DNA from: Modicisalibacter luteus DSM 23508
Lineage (GTDB): Bacteria; Pseudomonadota; Gammaproteobacteria; Pseudomonadales; Halomonadaceae
DNA: 64,000 nucleotides
NCBI RefSeq assembly: GCF_000378505.1
Contig: NZ_KB899994.1
Location: forward strand, 62,001-126,000
Reading direction: 5' to 3'
In this document: positions 25,473 to 32,611 of the stretch, one piece after another
Layout of the letters: every line of letters begins with the position of its first letter
Position numbering within the stretch: the stretch's first letter is position 1
The notes under the pieces: generated by a model
The model's input: the letters and a program-made list of their open reading frames with translations, nothing else
Told to the model about the DNA's origin: nothing
Databases searched by the model: none
Program-made: the position numbers and the translations under genes

Positions 25473-27086
25473 TCACAAGTGACCGGGGTTACGCAGTTCG
25501 CGCTCTTCCACGGGGGGCGGGTTCCACTGATAGAGCCAGGTTTCGGTCAAGGGTTGGCCATCGCTTGTCTGCAGATAAAGACGTAGATTGATCGGGTCGG
25601 TGCTGTCGTCGGGGGGCACCACATCGAACATTGCCCGATATCCCTGAATCGAGGCCAGGGGACGTGCGGAGGTAATCTCGACACGTCCAGCCGAGTGATT
25701 GATGACCGGCTCGACCTTGACGTCCTCGCCTTCGTTGAAGGGGAACGGGCCGCCCTGGAAATCCACGACGAATCGCCAGCTGAAATACTCGCGCCGCTGA
25801 CCGACGACACCGCCCAGACCTGTACGCGTCGCCACGCAGCGGGCCAGCTGCGGCTCTTCCGGGGGGCGTCCACGCCAGAAGATGCGATAACCGTAGAGCA
25901 TCTCCTCACCCGGTGTTGCTTGCTTTTCCGGATTCCAAAAAGCGACGATGTTATCGAAGGTTTCATCCAGGGTGGGGATTTCCACCAACTGGATCGCCCC
26001 GGAACCCCAATCACCCTTGGGTTCGATCCATACGCTGGGGCGTCGGTCGTAGAACACCCCATCGTCCTGATAATGATCGAAATCGCGATCGCGCTGGATC
26101 AGGCCGAACCCTCTGGGGTTGTTGTCCTGATAGGAGTTGAACCGCAATTGTCGCGGATTGACGAGCGGACGCCACAGCCATTCGCCATTGCCGGTATGCA
26201 TCGACAAGCCGTCGGAGTCATGGATTTCCGGTCGCCAATCCCAGTTCGCATCACGGTCGTTTTCGCCGATCATGTACATGCTGGTCAAAGGAGCGATGCC
26301 CAGGCGCTCTATGTTCTTCCGCGGATAGAGAGCCGCATCCACCTCCATCACGACACCATCGATGTCGGTGATCGCGAACCGATACGCCCCGGTAACGCTG
26401 GGTGAATCCAGTAGAGCGTAGACGTTGATGACATCGCTATTCGCTTCTGGCCGCTCGAGCCAGAAGCGGGTGAAATCGGGGAATTCCTCCGGCCTGTCCA
26501 TGGCGGTGTCGATTGCCAGCCCGCGCGCCGACATACCGTACTGCATCGACTTGCCCACGGCACGGAAATAGCTGGCGCCCAGGAACGCGGCAATGTCGCG
26601 TTTCCAGTCGTTCTGGTGATGTAGCCGGAACCCGGCGAAGCCCAGGTCCTCGGGCAGGGCCTTGCCATCGATACCGGACTTTCCATAATCGAACATCGCC
26701 GGGTCGTAGGCGATTTCTTGGGCCTGCCCATTGACGATTTCATATATCTGTACGGGTTTCTTGAAGTACAGCCCGAGATGGAAGAGCTGGGCACGGTACT
26801 TGGATTGCTCCATGTCGGACCACAGGGCATGGTCCGGCTTGAAGACGATGGACTGATAATCGTCCCAGGTTAGGTCCTGCAATTGCTTGGGTAGCGTGAC
26901 CTCGGGCGATTCGTAGTCCTGGGTTGCCAGATTCCTTGCCAGCCCTTTTAGCCAGGCGTAGTCGAAGGCTTCACGCGGGCCAATCGACTTGGTCTGGTTT
27001 TCGACGGCGGCGAAAAGGGGCGCAAAGGGAAGAAAGGCACTGCTGCCAATCAGACTGGAGGCTTTCAGGAAGTCGCGTCGGTTCAT
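25473..27086 (-). CDS. opgD: Periplasmic glucans biosynthesis protein D
   Basis: 537 residues. The N-terminal twin-arginine signal is MNRRDFLKASSLIGSSAFL. The mature part matches the MdoD/MdoG family: AFDYAWLKGLARNLATQDY, LGFAGFRLHHQ, ASYFRAVGKSMQYGMSARGLAIDTA, EFPDFTRFWLERP, SSMYM-like TSMYMIGEND, FGLIQRDRDFDHYQD. OpgD acts in the periplasm on osmoregulated glucan backbones. Neither opgG nor opgH is in the window, so the glucan polymerase must be elsewhere. Gene length and Tat signal match E. coli MdoD. Same strand as the radical-SAM gene, but the LexA palindrome between them suggests separate control. Confidence 0.94.
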   Translation of the reverse strand: MNRRDFLKASSLIGSSAFLPFAPLFAAVENQTKSIGPREAFDYAWLKGLARNLATQDYESPEVTLPKQLQDLTWDDYQSIVFKPDHALWSDMEQSKYRAQLFHLGLYFKKPVQIYEIVNGQAQEIAYDPAMFDYGKSGIDGKALPEDLGFAGFRLHHQNDWKRDIAAFLGASYFRAVGKSMQYGMSARGLAIDTAMDRPEEFPDFTRFWLERPEANSDVINVYALLDSPSVTGAYRFAITDIDGVVMEVDAALYPRKNIERLGIAPLTSMYMIGENDRDANWDWRPEIHDSDGLSMHTGNGEWLWRPLVNPRQLRFNSYQDNNPRGFGLIQRDRDFDHYQDDGVFYDRRPSVWIEPKGDWGSGAIQLVEIPTLDETFDNIVAFWNPEKQATPGEEMLYGYRIFWRGRPPEEPQLARCVATRTGLGGVVGQRREYFSWRFVVDFQGGPFPFNEGEDVKVEPVINHSAGRVEITSARPLASIQGYRAMFDVVPPDDSTDPINLRLYLQTSDGQPLTETWLYQWNPPPVEERELRNPGHL

Positions 27087-27204
27087 CTGTGTCTTTCCTA
27101 GACAATGGCTGTCCCGTGGCGGACGGTGACCGAAATCGATGTCTGCTGCCGGATGGCGCTACGGAGCGATGATACCTTCAGGTTGTGTGCGGCTGAATAT
27201 CAAG

Positions 27205-27230
27205 AACGGTATCCTTTCGAGAATACCGTT
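27205..27230. terminator. Possible hairpin between nupC and opgD
   Basis: AACGGTAT (27205-27212) is complementary to ATACCGTT (27223-27230) over a ten-base loop. No strong U-run follows on the minus strand. It lies in the 200-base gap between two same-strand genes and may end nupC transcription or shape the opgD leader. Confidence 0.35.
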
Positions 27231-27286
27231 TGGCTGGAGCCTGCCCCGCCAAAAAGACGGGGAACGAGGCCTAATCTAAAGTTATT

Positions 27287-28531
27287 TCACAACGAAAGGA
27301 AGAAGCCGGCCAACGCTGCGCTCATCAGGTTGGATAGTGTGCCTGCAGCAACCGCCTTTAGGCCGAGCCTGGCGATCTCACTGCGGCGGTTGGGAGCCAT
27401 CAGGCCGAGCCCACCCATCAGGATAGCGATCGACGACAAATTGGCGAAGCCGCACAAGGCGAATACGACGATAGCTTGGGCATGCGGGCTGAGCGCACCC
27501 TGATCGCCGGCAAGGTCAGCGAAGGCCACAAATTCATTGAGAATCAGCTTTTCACCGATGAAGCTGCCGGCCAGAGCGGCTTCTTCCCAGGGAACACCAA
27601 TGAGGAAGGCTAGGGGGGCAAATACATAGCCCAACAGCAGTTGCAGCGTCAGATCCCCATAGCCGAACCAGCCTCCTACCCAACCGAGGCAGGCGTTAAG
27701 AAGCGCAATCAACGCGATGAAGGCCAATAGCATGCCGCCGACATTGATCGCCAGTTGCACACCCGAGGCAGCTCCCGTGGCGGCAGCCTCGATGACATTG
27801 GCCGGCTTTTCGTCAGCGCCCGCCTCGATGACGTCTTCCACCGCCTGGGTCCGGGATTCGGTCTCGGGCACGATCAGTTTGGCCATGAGCAGACCGCCAG
27901 GAGCCGCCATGAAGGAGGCCGCCAACAGATACTCGAGTGAGATGCCCATGGCGGCGTAACCGCCCAGGACACTGCCGGCGACCGAAGCGAGGCCGCCAAC
28001 CATGACGGCAAACAGCTCCGAGCGGGTCATGCCGGCAAGAAAAGGTCTGACGACGATGGGAGCCTCGGTCTGGCCGACAAAAATATTGGCGGCCGCCGAT
28101 AACGACTCGGTACGGCTGGTCTTCAGAAGCTTGTGTAGAGCGCCACCAATCAGATTGATTATCCAGCGCATGATGCCCAGGTAATACAGTACGGAAATGA
28201 GCGAGGAAAAGAATACGATGATTGGCAGTACACGTAGGGCGAAAACGAACCCACCACCGCCGAAGACCTCGAACATCGTATCGCTGACCAAGCCGCCAAA
28301 AAGGAAGTCCATCCCGGCCTGAGCGCTATCGATAACCGCCTGGACACCTTCCGTCATGGCAAGCAACATGCGTTGGCCAAAAGGAATGTAGAGCACCAAA
28401 AGCCCCAGCCCGGCCTGAATTAGCAGTGCACCTGTCACTGTACGCATGCGTATGGCGCGACGATTTTCGGAAAGAAGAACGGCTAGAAACAAGACGACGG
28501 CAATGCCGACCAGGCCCATCAACGTTTGCAT
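27287..28531 (-). CDS. NupC-family concentrative nucleoside transporter
   Basis: 414 residues, inner membrane. Imports nucleosides with protons or sodium. Family features include the N-terminal hydrophobic gate segment, LRVLPIIVFFSSLISVLYYLGIM, VGQTEAPIVVRPFLAGMTRSELFAVMVGG (the QTEAP nucleoside-site motif), GYAAMGISLEYLLAASFMAAPGGL, the WEEAALAGSFIGEKLILNEFVA helix, and ALCGFANLSSIAILMGGLG (the second substrate motif). Ten hydrophobic stretches are visible. Pyrimidine versus purine preference and ion coupling cannot be determined here. Confidence 0.93.
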   Translation of the reverse strand: MQTLMGLVGIAVVLFLAVLLSENRRAIRMRTVTGALLIQAGLGLLVLYIPFGQRMLLAMTEGVQAVIDSAQAGMDFLFGGLVSDTMFEVFGGGGFVFALRVLPIIVFFSSLISVLYYLGIMRWIINLIGGALHKLLKTSRTESLSAAANIFVGQTEAPIVVRPFLAGMTRSELFAVMVGGLASVAGSVLGGYAAMGISLEYLLAASFMAAPGGLLMAKLIVPETESRTQAVEDVIEAGADEKPANVIEAAATGAASGVQLAINVGGMLLAFIALIALLNACLGWVGGWFGYGDLTLQLLLGYVFAPLAFLIGVPWEEAALAGSFIGEKLILNEFVAFADLAGDQGALSPHAQAIVVFALCGFANLSSIAILMGGLGLMAPNRRSEIARLGLKAVAAGTLSNLMSAALAGFFLSL

Positions 28532-28685
28532 AAGGGATCCGGGGGTAGCGGTTTGTTATGAGTTTGGAAGGCTACCATCCCGGGTAGGAAAGCTACACCT
28601 TGTTGCAGGCATTCATGGCATACCTGGCCTGGATCGAGTAAGCACATCAGTGACACACCCCCAGACGCCTGAAAGCTGCAGCAGG

Positions 28686-29435
28686 CTAGCGAGTCAGTTG
28701 TCCAGGGTCATCACTGATGACGGCATCCACGCCCCACTCGCACAGGCGTCGGTAGGCTTTCGCATCGTTTACGGTATAGCAGAGCAGGCGGTAGGGGCTA
28801 GCAGCAACTTCCTGAGCCTGGGTGAGCTTGAGTCTTTGCCAGTCGAGGTGCAGGCTGAAGGCCTCGAGTCGAGCGGCATTATCTTCCCAGTCGCGAGGCA
28901 GCTTCTTGTAGAGCAGGCCCAGTGCCAGGTGCTGGGGATCGGGCGCGAGACGCCGCACGGCGTTGAGAGCGGTCATGTCGAACGATGATACCAGCAGCCG
29001 CTCGGCCGGTAACGCCTGCATGGCGTCAGGTAGCACCCGTTCGACCAGCGCATCCACGTCGCGTCCGCGATTGACCTTCATCTCCAGATTGAGTCCCATG
29101 CCCAACTCGGCAAGCAAGGCCAGCATGGCATCCAGCGTTGCCATTCGTTCGTCGCTGAAGGCCCTATCGAACCAGCGACCTACGTCCAGTCGGCTCGCCG
29201 AGTCCCAGGTCAGCTGATTCAACTTGCCTCGGCCGTTCGAGCAACGACGTACGCCTGCATCATGCCAGATTACTGGCGTGCCATCGCCAAGTAGTTGCAC
29301 GTCGAGCTCCACCCAGTGATGGCCGGCCGCGTGAGCGGCCCTTACGGCGGCTAGGGTATTTTCGGGAGCGAGTGCCGAAAGCCCCCGGTGGGCAATGGTC
29401 GCAGGAAGATCCAGTCGAAGTGCGGTGTCGCTCAT
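28686..29435 (-). CDS. Glycerophosphodiester phosphodiesterase, cytosolic type
   Basis: 249 residues from the ATG at 29435; an upstream start at 29507 would add 24 residues without a clear function. GP-PDE motifs: ATIAHRGLSALAPENTLAAVRAA (catalytic histidine in HRG, metal-binding Glu in PENT), HWVELDVQLLGDGTPVIWHD (metal ExD and the second catalytic His), LNLEMK, and a C-terminal YTVNDAKAYRRLCEWGVDAVISDDP. No signal peptide, like UgpQ rather than GlpQ. It hydrolyses lipid-derived glycerophosphodiesters to glycerol 3-phosphate. The start choice is uncertain because no candidate has a good ribosome site. Confidence 0.92.
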   Translation of the reverse strand: MSDTALRLDLPATIAHRGLSALAPENTLAAVRAAHAAGHHWVELDVQLLGDGTPVIWHDAGVRRCSNGRGKLNQLTWDSASRLDVGRWFDRAFSDERMATLDAMLALLAELGMGLNLEMKVNRGRDVDALVERVLPDAMQALPAERLLVSSFDMTALNAVRRLAPDPQHLALGLLYKKLPRDWEDNAARLEAFSLHLDWQRLKLTQAQEVAASPYRLLCYTVNDAKAYRRLCEWGVDAVISDDPGQLTR

Positions 29436-29572
29436 GCCAGCGGGTCCAGTGGTCGATTCGTCGTGGCAGAACATCGGCGAAGCGGCGATGACCGTCAAGT
29501 GCTGCATGTTCGGTCCGCCGATATGCTAGGCTTCTGCGCTTTTATCGTGGCGGATGGTAACGAGGTCGATCG

Positions 29573-30142
29573 ATGAAAGTAGTCAATATCAAGAACGAAC
29601 AGCAGCGCGATGCCTGCCTCGCAAGGCTGTGTGCGGAAGTGTATGGCCATGAGGCGGGTATTGCCCCGTTGGCGACCTTTGCCGGGACATTGAGTGTCCT
29701 GATCCGGCAGGATGCGGCGCGTGTTTTGGCCTTGGTTGATGATGCCTCGCAACCGGCGGCGCTCGCACTGCTGGTACTCGATGAGCAGGGACAGAGCATG
29801 GAAGTGGCCATGTTGGCCGGCCTGGAGACGAACGTGACCAAGCCGACCGAGCGCCTGGTGGGCGAGCTGGCGACACGTGCCCCCCTCAAGGTCAATGCCC
29901 TCGATACCGAGCAAGAGGATATGTTCCGCCGTTGTGGCATCGAGCGCTGGTTCGATGGCCCGAAGGGCATCCGGGTCGGCATCAGTAGCGTACATCCAGC
30001 GACGTCGCTGGAAGAACTCCCCAGCCCGATGCGCTTCGATGAGCGCGCTGTGGTGCAGTCCTTCAAGCAGGACCGCACCCTGTTCGAGGGATACAAGAAA
30101 CGCTTCATTCGGGGACTGGAGACATTTCCTCGCGTGCTGTAA
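29573..30142 (+). CDS. Uncharacterised 189-residue protein
   Basis: I do not recognise a family. The protein is soluble, with no signal peptide or membrane segment and no cysteine cluster. The first half alternates strands and helices (RVLALVDDASQPAALALLVLD, then MEVAMLAGLETNV), loosely like a GNAT-type core but without a visible acetyl-CoA loop. The second half is more polar, with KVNALDTEQEDMFRRCGIERWFDGPKG and a basic C-terminal helix. The ATG at 29573 starts a clean frame with codon use like its neighbours. It is flanked by convergent and divergent genes, so it is monocistronic. Confidence 0.75.
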   Translation: MKVVNIKNEQQRDACLARLCAEVYGHEAGIAPLATFAGTLSVLIRQDAARVLALVDDASQPAALALLVLDEQGQSMEVAMLAGLETNVTKPTERLVGELATRAPLKVNALDTEQEDMFRRCGIERWFDGPKGIRVGISSVHPATSLEELPSPMRFDERAVVQSFKQDRTLFEGYKKRFIRGLETFPRVL

Positions 30143-30170
30143 CTCGGTCACGCCCTGGTCCGGCCTGGTA

Positions 30171-30923
30171 TCAACGGGCCAACCAGCCACCATCGACGGC
30201 CAGGGTATGACCATGAACGTAATCCGAGGCCGGGGAGGCCAGAAAGACCACGGCGCCAGCCAGATCGTCCGGGTTTCCCCAGCGTCCTGCCGGAATGCGA
30301 GAGAGTATCTCTGCGCTCCTTTGCGGATCGTCGCGTAGTGCTTGGGTGTTGTCCGTAGCCATGTATCCCGGTGCGATGGCGTTGACGTTCACGCCCTGAG
30401 CTGCCCACTCATTGGCCATCAAGCGTGTCAGACCGAGGATGCCGCTCTTGCTGGCGGTATAGGAAGGCACACGAATGCCGCCCTGAAACGAAAGCATCGA
30501 GGCAACGTGGATGATCTTGCCTCCTGTGCCGCGTTCGATCATATGGCGCGCGGCATGCTGCGTAAGGAAGAAAGTGGCCTTCAGGTTAACGTCGATCACG
30601 CTGTCCCAATCGTCTTCACTGAACTCCAGGGCCGGCGCGCGACGGATCATGCCGGCGTTGTTGACGAGAATATCGAGTTGTCCGCCTTCGGCGATGGCTT
30701 TCTCGATGATAGTGGCAGGACGGTCCTTGCCCAATTCCGCTTCAAGATGAATGTAGCGCCTACCCAGTGCTTCGACACGCTGACGTGTTTCGTCGGCATG
30801 TCGACGATTGGCGCCGATGATATCGGCGCCGGCTTCGGCTAACGCCACCGCCATTGCCTGACCCAGGCCCTTGTTGCAACCGGTGACCATGGCCACGCGT
30901 CCTTCCAGCGAGAATAACGGCAT
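30171..30923 (-). CDS. kduD: 2-deoxy-D-gluconate 3-dehydrogenase (short-chain dehydrogenase)
   Basis: 250 residues from the ATG at 30923, chosen for its strong AAGGAGGA site; longer in-frame starts reach into the divergent qor promoter. Short-chain dehydrogenase motifs: VTGCNKGLGQAM (NAD site), LVNNAGMIRR, catalytic serine in ASMLSFQGG, and YTASKSG with the catalytic Tyr and Lys. The stretches ALEFSEDDWD, SMLSFQGGIRVPSY and AEILSRIPAGRWG, and the ending DGGWLAR, are nearly those of E. coli KduD. KduD reduces or oxidises 3-keto sugar acids in pectin or uronate breakdown. The usual partner kduI is not present here. Confidence 0.92.
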   Translation of the reverse strand: MPLFSLEGRVAMVTGCNKGLGQAMAVALAEAGADIIGANRRHADETRQRVEALGRRYIHLEAELGKDRPATIIEKAIAEGGQLDILVNNAGMIRRAPALEFSEDDWDSVIDVNLKATFFLTQHAARHMIERGTGGKIIHVASMLSFQGGIRVPSYTASKSGILGLTRLMANEWAAQGVNVNAIAPGYMATDNTQALRDDPQRSAEILSRIPAGRWGNPDDLAGAVVFLASPASDYVHGHTLAVDGGWLAR

Positions 30924-31038
30924 GTCGATTCCTCCTTGTGCTTGGGGTTGGTATAGCATGCCATGGATATGATCTGGCGTTGTGAATACGGCGCTTGTAT
31001 GGTGTTGCCATTCAATAGACTGATATAAGGACATTTTC

Positions 31039-32133
31039 ATGGCCAAGCGTATCCAGTTCTCCCAGACCGGCGGTCCTGAGGTACTTGAATATGCCGATGT
31101 GACGCCGGAAGAGCCCAAATCTGGTGAAGTTCGCGTCAAGAACCATGCGGTCGGACTGAACTTCATCGACATCTACTTCCGTACCGGCCTCTACCCGGCA
31201 CCCGGCCTGCCTTCCGGGCTCGGTACGGAAGGGGCCGGCGTCGTCGATGCGGTGGGTGAGGGCGTTACCCACCTCAAGGAAGGCGATCGTGTCGCCTATG
31301 CTCAGGGGCCGCTGGGTGCCTACGCCGAACATCATGTGCTGCCGGCCGACAAAGTGGTCAAGCTGCCCGAGGGCATCGAGTTTGAGACCGCAGCGGCCTC
31401 CATGCTCAAGGGGCTGACGGTACAGTACCTGCTGCGTCAGACCTACCGCCTGCAGAAAGGCGAGACGATCCTGTTCCATGCCGCTGCAGGCGGTGTCGGC
31501 TCGATTGCTTGCCAATGGGCCAAGGCGTTGGGTGTCAAGCTGATCGGTACGGTCAGCTCCCAGGAAAAGGCCGATCTGGCCATGAAGAACGGGGCTTGGG
31601 CAACCATCGACTACACCAAGGAGAACGTGGTCGAGCGCGTGCGCGAGCTGACCAAGGGCGACATGGTGCCGGTGGTCTATGATTCGGTGGGCAAAGACAC
31701 CTGGGAAACGTCGCTCGACTGCCTGCAGAAGCGTGGCCTGATGGTCAGCTTTGGCAATGCGTCAGGCCCGGTGGAGAACGTCAACATCGGCATTCTCAAC
31801 CAGAAGGGGGCGCTGTACGTGACCCGTCCGAGCCTTAATGGCTACGCGGATACTCGCAAGCGTCTCGAGGCTATGAGCGCTGAACTCTTCGAGATGCTGG
31901 AGAGCGGCAAGGTCAAGGTCGACATCGCCCAACGCTATCCGCTGGAAAAGGCCGGCGAGGCTCAGGAAGCCCTGGCGTCCCGCAAGACGACCGGCTCGAC
32001 CGTGCTATTGCCTGCTATGCAGGAGACTCAGGCAGTGCAGGACACTGAACAGTCAAATGACGTTAGCGAGTCACAGGAAACCCAGGCGGCACAGGAAGGA
32101 AAAGCCTCTCAGGATCAGGATTCGCAGGCATGA
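31039..32133 (+). CDS. qor: NADPH:quinone oxidoreductase with Gln/Glu-rich C-terminal tail
   Basis: 364 residues. The first about 325 form a zinc-independent medium-chain dehydrogenase: MAKRIQFSQTGGPEVLEY, LNFIDIYFRTGLYP, GTEGAGVVDAVGEGV, nucleotide site HAAAGGVGSIACQWAKALG, and MVSFGNASGPV. This matches Qor/crystallin family enzymes that reduce quinones with NADPH. The last about 39 residues are a low-complexity extension rich in Q, E, S and D (from about 32014), which the family normally lacks. The stop overlaps the rlpA start codon, so the two genes are translationally coupled. Divergent from kduD. Confidence 0.92.
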   Translation: MAKRIQFSQTGGPEVLEYADVTPEEPKSGEVRVKNHAVGLNFIDIYFRTGLYPAPGLPSGLGTEGAGVVDAVGEGVTHLKEGDRVAYAQGPLGAYAEHHVLPADKVVKLPEGIEFETAAASMLKGLTVQYLLRQTYRLQKGETILFHAAAGGVGSIACQWAKALGVKLIGTVSSQEKADLAMKNGAWATIDYTKENVVERVRELTKGDMVPVVYDSVGKDTWETSLDCLQKRGLMVSFGNASGPVENVNIGILNQKGALYVTRPSLNGYADTRKRLEAMSAELFEMLESGKVKVDIAQRYPLEKAGEAQEALASRKTTGSTVLLPAMQETQAVQDTEQSNDVSESQETQAAQEGKASQDQDSQA

Positions 32134-32528
32134 GAGGGCGGGCGGCCGGGCTGAGCCTGGCCTTCTTACTGATAGCACTTGCCGGCTGTGCCGGTACGCC
32201 ACCCACCGGCAGGCCTGATGCCGGTTATGGTGCGTCTCATGCGGAGCAGGGGCGGGCGGCTTATTACAGCGATGCCTACCAGGGCAAGCAAACGGCCAGT
32301 GGTGAGCGTTACGACCGCAACTCGTTGACGGCTGCGCACCGTTCCTTGCCTTTCGGCACCCGGGTCAACGTCACCAATCTGGACAACGGGCGGAACGTTA
32401 CCGTGCGGATCAATGACCGTGGCCCGTATACCCGCGGCCGCATCATTGACCTGTCACGCCGGGCGGCCCAGCAACTGGGAATGATCCGTAGCGGTACCGC
32501 CCCGGTACGCGTGACGGTAGTGAACTGA
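32130..32528 (+). CDS. rlpA: RlpA-like septal lipoprotein, DPBB domain only
   Basis: 132-residue lipoprotein with lipobox ALAGC (Cys20). One double-psi beta-barrel domain follows: AAYYSDAYQGKQTASGERYD, LTAAHRSLPFGTRVNVTNL, VRINDRGPYTRGRIIDLSRRAA. RlpA proteins are lytic transglycosylases acting on naked glycan strands at septa; the acidic and histidine residues of the TASGE...AAHR region are intact. The C-terminal SPOR domain of longer RlpA proteins is missing, so septal targeting would need another route. It overlaps the end of qor by 4 bases and is followed by a very strong terminator. Confidence 0.9.
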   Translation: MRGRAAGLSLAFLLIALAGCAGTPPTGRPDAGYGASHAEQGRAAYYSDAYQGKQTASGERYDRNSLTAAHRSLPFGTRVNVTNLDNGRNVTVRINDRGPYTRGRIIDLSRRAAQQLGMIRSGTAPVRVTVVN

Positions 32529-32547
32529 CCCATACCCAGCACACCAC

Positions 32548-32593
32548 AAAGCCACGCCCGGTCATAGGCAACATGACCGGGCGTGGCTTTTTT
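32548..32593. terminator. Strong bidirectional terminator between rlpA and fadE
   Basis: AAAGCCACGCCCGGTCAT (32548-32565) pairs perfectly with ATGACCGGGCGTGGCTTT (32573-32590) across a seven-base loop; the T-run continues to 32593. A-runs and T-runs flank both sides, so it works for both convergent genes. Confidence 0.92.
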
Positions 32594-32611
32594 AATGTCC
32601 AACGTCGCCGC

